A DNA stretch of 64,000 bases from Guyanagaster necrorhizus (taxonomy: Eukaryota; Basidiomycota; Agaricomycetes; Agaricales; Physalacriaceae): positions 147,575 through 211,574 of the forward strand of contig NW_025064882.1 in the NCBI RefSeq assembly GCF_019112545.1, given 5' to 3'. Position numbers and translations under genes: made by a program. Each line of letters begins with the position of its first letter. Position 1 is the first letter of the stretch. The notes under the pieces were generated by a model, which was given only the letters and a program-made list of their open reading frames with translations, was not told where the DNA came from and did not search any database. This document shows, piece by piece, positions 12,493-24,365 of the stretch.

Positions 12493-13369
12493 TTCCTGCT
12501 GAGCTGCCTCATACTATTTTTCACTTTCCTCTCCTGGCTGAATCATTGCCTCTGCAAGTGTCTTTGGCTCATCATTGGATGCAGATGCTTGGTTTGCCAT
12601 CTCCACTGCTGTCTGAAATGCAAGCTCAAGAGCTTCTGTATATGTGATATAGTCATCATCATGCAATACAAAAGTCATTCCTGTGACAATGTCTGTCTCA
12701 GTAAGCTCTGGCTCAGCAGTGGTTTCATCAGTGGGATCAGAGACAGGTTCATCTGAGTCTGATGAGTTCATCACATTAGTGCCAGAATGTTTATGGCAAA
12801 AACCACATCCAGTATTTGGAGATGGAATTATAAGCCCTTTGGAGTTGTATTGTGGCTCAAGGTGTGCCCAAGGATATGAGAGTGATGAAGAGGGTGTAGA
12901 AGATATCAGAAGACTTGATAGTAGAGTAAAAAGTGATCCTGAAGGTGTTTGCATATCTGGTAGAGTGGATGGAGCTGACTTGGATGGTGAGAATGGTGAT
13001 GATGAGAGTTGCTCAGATGGCAGAGATGGCTTATCAGTAGGTGTGTCCTCTCCCCCTTGATGAGGCATTATTGCATCAGGTATAGCAGTATCTATGCTGT
13101 TATGTCTGTTTGTGGGAGATGTATCATCACTGAGGGAATTTATAATATTTCTGTAGTTTCTAGGAAATACATGCTCATCAAATACAGCATGGCTAGAGGT
13201 GATGAACCACTGCATAGAGAGGTTCCAGAATAGCTAGCCTTTTACTCCCTCTGGATACCCAACAAAGATACATTTTTGAGTATATAACTCTAATGCTCAA
13301 CATCTTTTTCTTTGTATTAGCACATATGCAAGGTATTCAAACACATGAAAGTGGGACATATCTGATTTT

Positions 13370-14480
13370 CAATGATTTGGATCCCATTCTGTGAAGGGTG
13401 TAGTGTTCAGAAGAGGATCTGTGGGGATGCGATTTCAGACATGAATAAATACTCAGAGAGCAAGATTCCAAAATGATAGTGAAAGATGTGACTCATTTAG
13501 CATGGTAGTGATGGCCTCTGTGATCATGCAGTTAGCTCATTCTGCTGTGCCATTCTGGTATAGTTCATCAGGTTCAGTGTGTTGCCTTTTGATCCCATAC
13601 TCAGCACAGAAGTTGATAAACTCCTTTTCTATATATTCACCACCTTTGTCTTTCTGAAACTCAATTATTTTGAGTTCTGGATGGGTATTCTCTGCATATG
13701 CTTTAAACTGCTTGAAGGCATTAAAGGCATCACTTTTATACTTCAGAGATGTGATAGCCCAAGTGTCAGATGCACTGCAGATGAATGTTATCTAGTAGCA
13801 ATAGCTCTCTGAAGTTGTGACAGGCATTGGACCTTTGATATCATTGTATACTCACTCAAGAAGATGTTTTTTCTGCTCTGAGGGGTCATGAGAAATATTG
13901 TGATGATGCTGTTTGCCAGCAAGGCATGGTGTGCAGATAGAATCAGTTGAAGGATCTGACTCTTGCTTCATTTCAGTTACTAGCTGCTTTATGTGCATGT
14001 GCTATATAGTGTCCATGTTTTGATGACAGCAATGTCTATGCCAAAGTGTGTTGTCCATTTGGCAGATACTTGTGAAGCTTGAGTTTGCAATGATAGTGGC
14101 CAATTTCAAAAATGAATATGTGGTAGCATTGACATAGCTGATATTGCTCTCATTTATAGTTGCAGTGAATCAAACCTTTTCATCCTGGCTGAAAGTGACA
14201 TCTGATCCAGTGATTGAGATCTTGAATCCCTTTTTCCATGTGAGATGAGAGGGTGATAAGAGATTACTTTTCAATGCTGGTACATGTAGTGTGTCAAGAA
14301 GTTCCACCACTGAGTCTTTCTCCCTCTGAATCTCTGGCTCCAGTACTACTGACCTAATTCCTGCTAAATAGATGACTGAATTATCTGCAAGACAAATAGA
14401 AACAATATGTGAAGTATGGAGTCAGAACTATTGTTAGTGAGGGGTCATATGATGAGAAACACCTGTATCAGTATTCTAAT
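13370..14480 (-). pseudogene. Copia protease, GAG-pre-integrase and integrase remnant
   Basis: Read on the minus strand from right to left: a protease-like DTGVSHHMT box near 14460, a GAG-pre-integrase zinc region with LWHRH and a later PCLAGKQHHH (about 13900-14070), then the integrase core with the acidic residues in DIKGPMPV, KDKGGEY and QNGTAE (about 13500-13850). Frame breaks occur between all blocks. Integrase would insert the element cDNA. Confidence 0.75.
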
Positions 14481-14589
14481 GAGACATGGCAGGTGATGAT
14501 AAATCAGTACTTGCTTAGCTAGGAGTCTCCTCCTTTGTCTCAGCAGAGTTAGTGGCTTCTGAATCCTCCTTTTCAGCCCCTTTGTGATG

Positions 14590-15410
14590 ATGCTTCCCAG
14601 CAGCATGGTCAGCAGCATATTTATGATTCTATTTAAGTGAGAGCTTCTTGGTTATACACTCTTTCTCTGTATAATTCTCATGAAGGCACCATCCACATTT
14701 TGCAGCAGCATTGATAGCTGGATTCATGGCTGAATGGAAAGATGTGGCTTTAAGAGCAACAGAGACTGCTGGATCATCAGCATGCAGCTTCTGATTGTTT
14801 TCTTTATTGTAAAATGCAGTGCAGAGTCCTTTGAGAGTGAGCTTATCAGAGAGAAGGAATAGTGATGTGACAAAGTTTTCAAATTCAGGCTGAGGGAGTG
14901 TGCAAATCAGAGTCATAATGAGAAGCTCTTCTTCTAACTGCTGGAAGCCAAAATAAGCAGGATGCAAAGCACAGATACAACTCATGATTTGAGTGCCCCA
15001 ACTGATAAGGTCTGACAGTGACTCTTCTGTCTTCTTCTTGAGATTGAAGAAGCTGTCATAGGCTATAAATCAAGTTGCTGATTTTCTTTGCTGATGGTGT
15101 GCCTTTAGTGTGTCTTACATCCTCTCTGGATCATCAAGACAGCCTTTGATATGAGCCTTCTAGGATTCATCAAGGCAGAGGTAGATCATGCCAGCAGCTA
15201 ATATCTGAGTCTCCTTCCAGTCCTTTCAGTCCTTCTTCTCCTAGTATGTTGGCTTCTCAGAGTCTGCAAACTCTGATTCAGAGTCATGGCCAATAGTGAT
15301 AAGATACTTGCAGCAAGTTTTGAGTAGAGCTGACATGTTTTCTTCCCACTTGCCATAATTGGAGGCATTTAAGTTGTCAAAGCTCTTTTTGATTATGTCA
15401 AAGGATGGCA
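14590..15410 (-). pseudogene. Copia gag remnant
   Basis: The largest open piece, 14629-14985 (minus), carries a UBN2-like Copia Gag segment (LEEELLIMTLICTLPQPEF, then LTLKGLCTAFYNKENN) and a C-terminal Cys/His knuckle-like segment (CGWCLHENYTEKEC). The N-terminal part (MPSFDIIKKSFDNLNASNYG, near 15350-15408) is in a broken frame. It lies just inside the 5' LTR as expected. Confidence 0.72.
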
Positions 15411-15528
15411 TAATGTATGTGGTGATATTGTTTCAGTAGTGAAGTGACTGATGGAGAGATAGCAGGACACAAGCAAGATGCAAAAATTAAAAAAATGAAA
15501 TAGGCCTTAAAACACAGAGCCTATAACC

Positions 15529-15731
15529 TGTTGCAGACAGGTTATTAGTGCATAGTGAATAATGGCCAGGCTGAATATGATAGTCAATTGCTTAAAGACA
15601 GTTGGCATATATAACTACTATTCATCTGAGTATAATGGTCAATTGCTTAAAGGCAGTTGACCATCAACTTAGGACAAAACTGTCTATGCTTATATAAGGT
15701 TGACATCAGGTACTTGTGTTATCCTGCAACA
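15529..15731 (-). repeat. 5' LTR of the Copia element
   Basis: 203 bp bounded by perfect 8 bp inverted termini TGTTGCAG (15529-15536) and CTGCAACA (15724-15731). The inner side (minus strand GGTTATAGGCTCTG, 15528 downward) is a plausible primer-binding site, as many Copia elements start theirs with GGTTAT or GGTATC-like sequence. The LTR contains two near-identical internal copies of GTCAATTGCTTAAAG (about 15580 and 15630). Confidence 0.8.
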
Positions 15732-16540
15732 TCATATTCACAATAGATGCTAGCAAGGTCAACTATGCCATCTCCTTCCTGGCTAGCACTGCACTCAACT
15801 GGTTTAAATCAGACATTCTTAACTTCAATCCACAAAATCTGCCAGCCTGGCAATTCTCCTATACAGCTTTTTTAGATGAGCTTTATAGCAACTTCAGCCC
15901 TTTTAATGCTATCAGAGATGCCAAAGATGCATTAAAACACTTTCAGATACATGATAGAGATTTGATCATAAAGTACATAGTCCAATTCAATTAGTATGCC
16001 TCATAAATTGGATATAGAGATAACTCCCTCCATCACACTTTTTACTGTGGTCTCTGCACTCACATCAAGGATGACATAGCCTAGCCAAACAATCTCCATA
16101 ACATGTGCTTCCTTGCTCAAGAACTTAATGCTTGCTACTAGACCTGAAAGACTGAAATTGCCTGTAAAAACCAGGATAATAAGACCTCTAACTAATTCTT
16201 CAACCTCAAATCTAAAGGGTTTAACTCTTCTTCCTTGAACATCAGCTCCACACTGAAATCTATCACTCCTAAGCTCTATGCCAACAAGCTAGGCAAAGAC
16301 AGCCATCCTACTTAGGAAAAAAAGACTGCTGATGCCAGAACAACCTTTGCATGTTCTGTGGAGCCAAGCATAAGACTGAGGATTATAACAAACAGAAGGC
16401 TGCAGCCTCTGCCAAGAGTCATGCAGCAGAAGTAGACACTGCCTTCAAAGAATCAGCTCCAATAGAGTCAGAAAACTAGAAAGCAACCCTGTTTTCTCTA
16501 TGCAAATTCAGAGTTGCATTGACTCTATTTACACACTAGA
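15732..16540 (+). pseudogene. gag remnant (copy C)
   Basis: Truncated capsid-type Gag: FTIDASKVNYAISFLASTAL, then FLDELYSNFSPFNAIRDAK, the retrotransposon Gag signature. The N-terminal part is missing, replaced by the Copia LTR. Downstream, about 16000-16540, Gag C-terminal sequence with a poor knuckle is interrupted by stops. Confidence 0.7.
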
Positions 16541-16599
16541 GGTTATTACTCAATACAACATCTCTTTTTAACTATTCCTTCTATCTCTCACTTTCAGCT

Positions 16600-19500
16600 G
16601 AATTACCACCTAGTATGAAATCCAATAGGTCTCTAATTTCTACCATTCTATGCTTTCTTGCTCATATTGATTCTGATTCTAGCCACTGCTTTGTTGACAC
16701 TAAGTATGTAGCTGCCAATGATATTTCTATTAAAACCATCTCTAGTGTGCAACTCTGATTATTCAATGGCTCTGTTAGAAGCTGCATATCTCAAATTGCA
16801 ACTATTCCTATCTGTTTCTCTTTCAGAGACACCTTCTCTATTAACTTCTATGTCACTCATCTGGATTCATCTTACAATTCTGTTCTAGAATACAACTGAC
16901 TCTCCTGCTACAATCCACTGATTGATTGAGCTGAAAACAGTATCACTTTCCACTCAAGTTACCAGAATCCCACTTCAACTAATTCTACAGCCTCCACTAC
17001 ATCCCCAGGACTTTCATACTCACAGAACAACAGTTCATCTCTCTCTGAGCCTTTCAGTCAATTCTGGAACTTTCATGCCCATCAGACTCTATCAATTCAA
17101 CCTCTGGAGCTTTACCTCATTTTAAATCTCCTCTAGATAGCCAGTGGGCTCTGTTCTCATACAAACTCATCTATTCCTATTCTCTCTCAGAGTCTTTTAC
17201 TATGAAAGCACATCCAAAGATCTCCATCATATCTGCTGCTACATTTATCTGAGCCAGTGCAGAAGAAGGTGCTTAGCAGTTCACACTGCAGCCTTTCTTG
17301 CCTAATATTGGAGCCAAAACTGTATCTGTAGAATCAGTGGATCTTTTATCAGTGCCAGTAGAGTATCATGATTTTGCAGATGTCTTCAGTGACACCCTCT
17401 CTAAAAACCTATCTGAATACAGGCTGTACAACCTTAAAATCAACTTTGAGAAAGGAATATCTTCACTGCTTAGACCTATTTATTCTCTCTCAGAATCTGA
17501 ACTCAAGGTCTTATGAGGGTTTATTGATGATAATCTGTGCAATGGGTTCATTACTTTATTCTTCTCTCTACATGGAGCTCCAATCCTGTTTGTTAAAAAG
17601 AAGACCAGTGAACTCTGACTTTGCATTGACTACTGTGACCTAAACAAAATCTTCAAGAAGGATCATTACTCTCTTACTCTCATTTCTGATCTTCTTGACT
17701 CTGCTTGCTTAGTGCATATTTATACTAAGCTTGACCTTCAACATACCTATCATCTCATTTGCATAGCAAAGAGTGATGAATGGAAAATAGCCTTTCAGAC
17801 CTATTACAGTTTCTTCAAATAGTGTGTCATGTCTTTTGGCCTCACAAATGCTTCAGCAGTGTTTTAATACTCTATGAATAATATATTCTCTGATATGCTC
17901 AACATATCAGTAGTAGTCTACCTTGATGACATTTTCATATATTCCAATAATCTGGAAGATCATTAAAAACATGTTTGTAAGATCCTATACAGACTTAGAG
18001 CTAATGGACTCTATTGCAAAGACTTCAAATGCAAATTCAATCAGAACTCTATAGAATACTTAGACTATATTCTATCACCTGAAGGACTTTATATATTTGA
18101 AGAAAAATTCAAGGCTATTGTTGACTGGCCAGTACTATGAAAAGTCAAGAACATTCAATCTTTTCTTGGCTTTGCTAACTTCTACTGCCACTTCATATAC
18201 AAATATAGTGATATTGTTATTCCTCTTACATAACTCACCCACAAAGAAATTCCATGAAAATTTGATGATAAATGCATAGCTGCCTTTAATGAGTTGAAAC
18301 AGATCTTTACACATACTCCCATTCTTACCCACTAAGTCTCCAATTGATGAATAGTGGAGACCAATGTCTCTGACTATGCAATTGCAGCTGTCCTCTCTAT
18401 TTATCTTGAAGATGGTGAAATTCATCTCATCACTTTCTACTCTCAGAATCTCTACAATGCCAAACTCAACTATGACACCCATGACAAAGAGCTTCTAGCT
18501 ATTTTTGAAGCTTTTAAATATTGGCACCACTATCTTAAAGGCTCTGCAGACTCTATTAATGTTATAACAGACTATAAGAACTTTGAATACTTCACCACTA
18601 CCAAGATTCTGACCTGCTGATAGGTTCACTAGTCTAAATACCTATTCCAGTTCAATCTAGTAATCTAGTTCCACCCAGGAAAACTGGATGGAAAACCAGA
18701 TGCACTCACTAAACAATAGAATGTCTACTCTAAAGAAAGAAATAGTCAATATGCTTAAGTCAATCCCTACAATTTCTGACTTGTCTTTATCCAAGAACAA
18801 CTCTCCATATCACTTTATGCAACCTATCTTGAAGGCTCTACTCTCTAAGCTAGTGCCATCATGAACATTGACAAGCTCTATGACAATATCAAAAGAGCAC
18901 AATTCTCTAATCCTACATCCTCTGATGGCCTCTATGAGGCTAAAGCCACTTCTGAATTGTCTCTCTCTCAGTGGTCCATTGATGAATCCAACACCCTTTG
19001 CTTTAAAGGCTGCATCTATGTTTTAGACTCTGATGATCTCCATCTCTATATACTACAAAATAACTATAACTATATCCTGGCAGGCCACTTTGGCCAAAAC
19101 TGAATATTAGAGCTAGTCTGGCAAAATTACATCTGACTAAAGATGTGTGAATATGTTCAACACTATGTTAAGTCCTATACGGTTTGTGGATGCAACAAGA
19201 CACCTAGACACTGCCCTTATAGGTTGCTCAAACCTCTACTGGTTCCCAAATAGCTATGAGATTCTATTTCCATAGACTTCATTGAACAACTACCAGACTT
19301 CAACAGATTTACTACTATTCTAGTAGTCATTGACCAGACTAGCAAGCAAGCCATCTTCATCTCTACTCATGACACTATCAACTCTGTAGAGCTCACCCAA
19401 CTTTTCCTCATCCATGTCTTCTTCAAACATGGAGTATCCAGTTATATCACCTCTGATCATGGCTCTGAATTTGTTTCTCAGTTTACTTACACCCTAGCCA

Positions 19501-20340
19501 TCACCCTTGACATAGAACTCCACCTTACTTTTGGTTACCATCTGGAGACCAACAGACAAACTGAACAGGCAAACCAAACTCTAGAATAATACATCCACAT
19601 CTACTGTTTCTACTAACAGGACAACTGGAACATTCTCTTACCCATTGCTGAGTTTGCCTATAATAATGCCTCTAATGCCTCTACCAGAATATCTTCATTC
19701 TTCACTAACAAGGGTTACCACTCTAACATCACTATTTATTCTGAATGGAACATCACCTCTGCTCAGGCCTGAGACTTTGCAGTTAATCTTGATGAGCTCT
19801 ATCAAGTACTAAAAGACAAAATTTCTGAAGCTCAGTCTTATTATAAGGCTCAAGCAGACAAGCATCAGATTCCAGTGCTCCTGTTCACAGTAGGTGATAA
19901 GATTTATCTTAGTTCCAAATATATCAAAACCACCTTTCCAATCAGAAAATTTTCTGAGAAATACCTTAGTTCTTTCAAAATCATAGTCCAACCTGGTTCT
20001 CACTCTTTCACTCTGAGGCTTCTGCCAGATATCTAGTCTATTCATTCAGTCTTCCATATGTCACAATTAGAACTCATAAAAGAAAACACCATTTCTAATC
20101 AAATCCAACCTCTGCCACCTCCAGTTGAAGTTGATGGAGAAGAATATTTTGAAATAGCCTAAATCCTTGACTCTAAGCTAGACCACCAGTTCCACTGCCT
20201 ACTACTGTACAAAACCCAGTGGATAGGCTACAAAGATACCAATGAAGAATTTGCTTAGTCACTGGCCTCTGAGTTCTCCACTGACAAGTTCATCAAAGAA
20301 TTCCACTATTGATACTCAGGCAAACTAAAACCCTTATCCA
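16600..20340 (+). pseudogene. pol remnant: protease, RT, RNase H, integrase, chromodomain (copy C)
   Basis: In order: protease-like region (about 16620-16920); RT from about 17300, with VVVYLDDIFIYS near 17915 as the YLDD box; RNase H (NVSDYAIAAVLSIYLEDGEI, then AIFEAFKYWHHYLKGS, about 18360-18600); integrase with an HHCC-like region (GHFGQN to VCGCNKTPRH, about 19085-19210) and catalytic residues in SIDFIEQLPD, ITSDHGSEF and NRQTEQANQ (about 19265-19580); and a chromodomain-like end (EEYFEIA near 20140). Stops are scattered throughout. The polyprotein would copy and integrate the element. Confidence 0.82.
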
Positions 20341-20377
20341 AAGTCATCCAAACATTCTCTTCTTGATGCAGCACTAC

Positions 20378-20876
20378 TGTTATGCACATGCTGCCAGCCT
20401 CCATATCACCTAAACCAATCATGAATCCAATCACGCTACCCACCAGACTCCAGCTGCTTCCCATTACCTACTAATTTCATTTCACTATTATCATTTCACA
20501 TCCATATTTCACATTGTAATATCTAGATCCCAAACTCAGTAGTGAATACTGACACCAGAACCCAATGGAACCCGACTTGGAATTAGTTACCATTAGTATA
20601 TAAAGCCATATACATTATCATAACTACTCAGTTCAAATATCAACTTGGATAAGCCATTTACACTTCGCACTCACTTCAACTCCTCCCTACCTCATCCATC
20701 AGATTCTGCTCTGAAGGATATTCAGATTCACTTCTCTAATGGAACTCTGTTCTGTCCACCCAGATCTTTAGGCTCTGACTCAAGGGTGATATTGCCAATA
20801 GCTTCATTGATGCCCATGCACTCTGTCAGACTCCACACATACACTCAAGTCCACTCAAATTGACACATTCCTAACA
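20378..20876 (+). repeat. Solo LTR (family 2) inside copy C, with target duplication
   Basis: 499 bp from TGTTATGC to CCTAACA, flanked by perfect 5 bp repeats ACTAC (20373-20377 and 20877-20881). Comparison with copies b and c, which lack an LTR here, shows continuous pol-to-accessory-gene sequence across the site. So this is a separate insertion that recombined to a solo LTR, not C's own terminus. Confidence 0.88.
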
Positions 20877-21024
20877 ACTACTCTGGACACCACCAGTGCT
20901 CACCTTTACTATTTCAATCACCTCTTTTATAATTTTCAAAGTCAAATCTTGTGTTTACATTTTATTCACTCTGACACTTTCTATATGCATTTTATACTAT
21001 AAGAAATTTTTTTTCTTTTTACAA

Positions 21025-22414
21025 TCACAAGAGTCTAGCATCTGACAGACCTGCACTAGAACCAAAGCCTTCCTCTTGTTTCTTCAACTTCTCTATATCC
21101 TTCTCCAGCCTTTTTAACATTACTGTCCACAAGTCCTCCACCTTCTAATTCTTCTTATTCTTGAAGATCAGATGAGCCTCTCTTCACACCTCCAACTCAG
21201 ACTCCAAAAACAATTCTGAAGGAGATAATATATCATCTGATCTGTGGTCATCCTGGAGATCCACTACAGTATCATAGACATCCATCATCTTGTCCACTAA
21301 CTTTTCTATATAATGCTTTAACTTGCATATTAATTTTGAAAATCCATAGAGGCCAGCAGAGACCTCCATGCTTCTGATCACCTCACTTGTAGTGACACCC
21401 TTGTTGAACAAACAGATGGTCTTCTTGATCTTGCAACAAGTGCAAGTCTACTCACAACTAGTGCCTTTGGTTGCTAAGCATGTATAATAATGTACACTAT
21501 CTTGGTGACAGCACATGCAACTTTCTGAAAATAAAACTAAGTCAGAACTAATCAGAAACAAGAAAGCACTTACTTTCACCTCTTAACTCCTTCTCACCCT
21601 CCATCAGCCCCACAATCTCTAACTTCACACTCTTTTTGAGGCTAGCCACTGCCACTGCCTCACTGTCACCCACTATACTATAAGACTTGAACTTCTGCTT
21701 CTCACTCTTTGACACTAGACCTGCAGCCCTTCTCTTTCCCTTTTGCACCCTCTTTCTCCTCTCTAAGGTCTTCTTAGATTCTTTCAACTCATCATCTCTC
21801 TTGGTTCTCTTGTTCTGCTCATTATCAGACTCTGGAGGCATATGACCAGTCACTCTTTTAAAATGAAGACCAGAGCTGAGATTAAACCATTCTATCAGAA
21901 CTTGATACAGCTAAAAATTAATGACCTCTACAGGAGTCATTTGCAATCCACTCTCTATCACCAACTCCTCTGGCAGTGCACCTCTGGTTGCAGCCTCTCT
22001 CTTTATGGCTTCCTTTCAAGCCTCCTCCATCTCCTTCATCTGCTTCTCTGCCACCTGCTAGATCTCCTCTCTCTTCTTTTCCAATTCCTTCTTCTGCTCC
22101 CTTTTCCATGCCTCTCAGGCCACATGGTCCACCTTGGCCTTCTCCTCCCTCTCCAGCTCCCTCTTTCATTTCAAATAAACCTCTATGGCCTCTGCATACT
22201 CATTCTCTACAGTTTGATGTTTCAAATGAAACAATTTCTTGGCCTCTTGAAGACTATTGAGAGTGGATTCCCACATCAAAGGGTCAGGAGTTTTCAAACA
22301 ATGATAGGTGGTGAGGGATGATATCATTGCAAGCTGGAGAAGACAGTGGCTGAAATCTGAAAGACAAAACTCCCACAGGATAAAAAAAAATTTTTTCACT
22401 ATGTGTCTTTCCAC
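21025..22414 (-). pseudogene. Antisense accessory gene of family 2, copy C (decayed)
   Basis: On the strand opposite to C's pol. The N-terminal piece (22166-22414, minus) ends EEAKKLFHLKHQTVENEYAE, homologous to the region after 62640 in copy d. A charged Lys/Glu/Arg-rich part follows (21548-21853 and 21918-22169 minus). The cysteine-rich cluster (about 21390-21510) is damaged: CKIKKT is retained and other cysteines are changed. The C-terminal coiled-coil part is open at 21184-21411 (minus, GVTTSEVIRSMEVSAGLYGF). Several stops separate the pieces. Confidence 0.72.
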
Positions 22415-22452
22415 TGGGCATCAGGATCTGTGCTCTTGAGGGCAAGAATGAT

Positions 22453-22465
22453 AATGGAGGGATAC
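22453..22465 (+). other. Polypurine tract of copy C
   Basis: AATGGAGGGATAC immediately before the 3' LTR start TGTTA. The equivalent in copy d on the minus strand is AGAGGGGGATAC before TGTTACACG. This is the plus-strand priming site of reverse transcription. It places the accessory gene inside the element, not in flanking DNA. Confidence 0.65.
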
Positions 22466-22962
22466 TGTTACATGCATGCTGCCAGCCTCTGCATCACTTT
22501 GACCAATGATGAATTCAATCACAAGCCTCATCAGACTCTGCCACTTCTTATTACCTACCAATTTTATTTTACCATTATCATTTCACATCTGTATTTCACA
22601 TTCTAGTATCTAGACTCTGAACATGGTAGCAAACAGCTGACACTGGAACCCAATGGACTCTGACTCAGAATTAACTACCAATAGTATATAAACCATGTAC
22701 AAGTATTATAATTACTTAGTTCAAATATCAACTTGGATAGCTATCTACACTTCATGCTCACTTCAGCTCCTCTCTATCTCATCTGTCAGATTCTGCTCCA
22801 AAGAATATTCCCCATCACTTCTCTGACAGAACTCCATTCTGTCAATCCAAATCCTTGGGCCTTGACTCAAGAGTGATGTTGCCAATAGCTTCATTGATGC
22901 CCATGCACTCTGCCAGTCTCTGCATATGCACTCAAGCCCATCTGATTGGCATGTTCCTAACA
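22466..22962 (+). repeat. 3' LTR of copy C
   Basis: 497 bp, TGTTACATGC ... CATGTTCCTAACA, the same family as the LTRs at 20378, 54279, 57402 and 61963. PEX3-related coding sequence starts directly after it; the next 5 bases are GTCTC. Confidence 0.85.
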
Positions 22963-24348
22963 GTCTCACTTGAGAGTAGTAGTGAGATGAGCTTTCAGCC
23001 TGAATTAGATATGTCTATGTTGGCATCTGGGTCTTTGATATTGCCTTCAGAGATGAGTCTATCTGACTCTGCTATGTCATCAACATCTTTCTCCTCATCC
23101 AAAACCAAAGTGTTGCTGTGAAAATACTCAGTCTCACCCATACTCTCACCCTCATCTACACCACCACCCTTCTCTCTCTACTCACCTCCCAGCAACTCAC
23201 TCTTACTGGATGTGCAAGGTATCTATCTTCTGTGCTTGCAACAGTGCATGAAGAATGATCAGCCAAGAGCATCAAGGAGCAGCTATCAATAATGGGTTTA
23301 CTCTTTGGGAACACAGGGGAGCAGCTGGAGGAGCTCATGTCAGGGAATTTGTCTGTGCTGTTCAGTGACCTCTCCAAAGGACTAACTGAAAACACAGAGG
23401 TGAGGTTCTTGATGATGAGCTGGTGGCTGCTTCATGTAGGTTGGAAAGTTGTTGGTGAAAGGGTTAGGACAAACATGGAGGACTTTTTTGAGGGGTGAGT
23501 AGTCAGCCTAAAAAACTTTTTGGATTTTTTATCTGTTAATTCTTTTTCATGACCATTGGCTCACAAATATTGACAGGGTATCCCTCAAGACACGACTGAT
23601 GCTCTGGGACCTTCATCGACTTGTTCTTGACGTACAGCGGCAGATTGACCTCAGTGCTGAGTATGTATCTGTTTTCTGTCAATGCTACAGCACCGCCAAG
23701 TGGCTCGTGTTATCGCTGAGGGCATTTTCATAATTCGAAGCAATTGACTTCTCCATGACCACAAGTTCTAACTTTTGTTGTTTGTATTAGCTTCCTATGT
23801 GCTCTTCTTTCATCTACACCAGAACTCACTGCCACGTACTTGCACAAGGTGGGTTTGGTCCTTCAATACCTCCATCACCATCCATCAGCAACACATCTTT
23901 GCATGCATTGACTACCTCCACCTCGGCCCTGCCGAACCTATCACAACTTTCATTGTTACCACCTGAAGGTGAATTCCTTGCACCTCTACTTGGAGAGCTT
24001 CATGGGATTGTGCAGTCAGCGGATTTTGGTCTCGTCCTAGATCGTGCTCTGGATTCAGCAGTGGCGATGCTGTTTGCGGATTTGGAGAGAAGCATCTTTC
24101 CCTCTTTGAATGTCGAGGAGGTGGTGGAAGAACCACGGATGAGGCTAGCAGGTTTACTTCCTGCTCTACAACATTGGAGTCAGGATGCATTGAAGGGCTT
24201 GCCGTGTGTACTAGTCGATGTGCGTTTACTAGCTTTTGGCTAGGATTGATATTAATGACTTTCTCAGAATATACTTTCTACACGAGAAGTGGGGACATTA
24301 GAGGTCATCGTATTCGCTAGGTTTGAGGATGATGTGAAGGGGAGGTAG
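22963..24348 (+). pseudogene. PEX3: Peroxin-3, 5'-truncated by a retrotransposon and damaged
   Basis: PEX3 is the peroxisomal membrane docking factor for PEX19 and its cargo membrane proteins. Recognised by TLTLIYTTTLLSLLTSQQLT, WWLLHVGWK, FLAPLLGELHGIVQSADFGL and the C-terminal NILSTREVGTLEVIVFARFE. Exons inferred: 22963 to about 23492; 23579 to about 23660; about 23785-24216 with the last joined to about 24270-24348 (stop 24346-24348) across a short intron. The N-terminal part, including the membrane anchor, is cut off by copy C's LTR. Lesions: a one-base loss near 23119, an in-frame TGA at 23256-23258, and a one-base loss near 23833. The first 630 bp have no CpG at all. PEX3 is generally needed for peroxisomes, so an intact copy should exist elsewhere (other nucleus or locus). 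Sequencing error could explain single indels but not the truncation. Confidence 0.82.
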
Positions 24349-24365
24349 TGTTTGTGGAATTTAGG

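Larger units (their letters stand above)
11857..15731 (-). mobile_element. Ty1/Copia element, 3'-truncated
   Basis: Minus-strand Copia element with its 5' LTR on the right (15529-15731) and domains in Copia order: gag, protease, GAG-pre-integrase and integrase, linker, RT. Integrase before RT is diagnostic of Copia. The left end breaks off inside RT, shortly after the catalytic FVDD box, and joins Gypsy copy A; RNase H and the 3' LTR are missing. Stops are frequent and CpG is scarce. The right side abuts the gag of Gypsy copy C, which it probably interrupted. Confidence 0.85.
15732..22962 (+). mobile_element. Gypsy chromovirus copy C (family 2), 5'-truncated, inserted in PEX3
   Basis: Plus-strand Gypsy element starting inside gag at the Copia LTR and running through protease, RT, RNase H, integrase and chromodomain (to about 20340). 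A solo LTR (20378-20876) interrupts it. Then comes an opposite-strand accessory gene (22414-21025), a purine-rich tract and the 3' LTR (22466-22962). The 3' LTR borders PEX3 coding sequence, so the element sits in that gene. Many stops and near-absence of CpG show an old copy. It defines family 2, of which b, c and d are other copies. Confidence 0.85.

Noticed and set aside
12683..13060. 125-codon plus-strand frame
   Set aside because: Shadow of the Copia integrase-RT linker on the minus strand.
15527..15549. ATAACCTG...CAGGTTAT hairpin near the Copia LTR edge taken as an independent regulatory hairpin
   Set aside because: It straddles the primer-binding-site/LTR boundary and follows from the LTR terminus sequence; no separate role needed.
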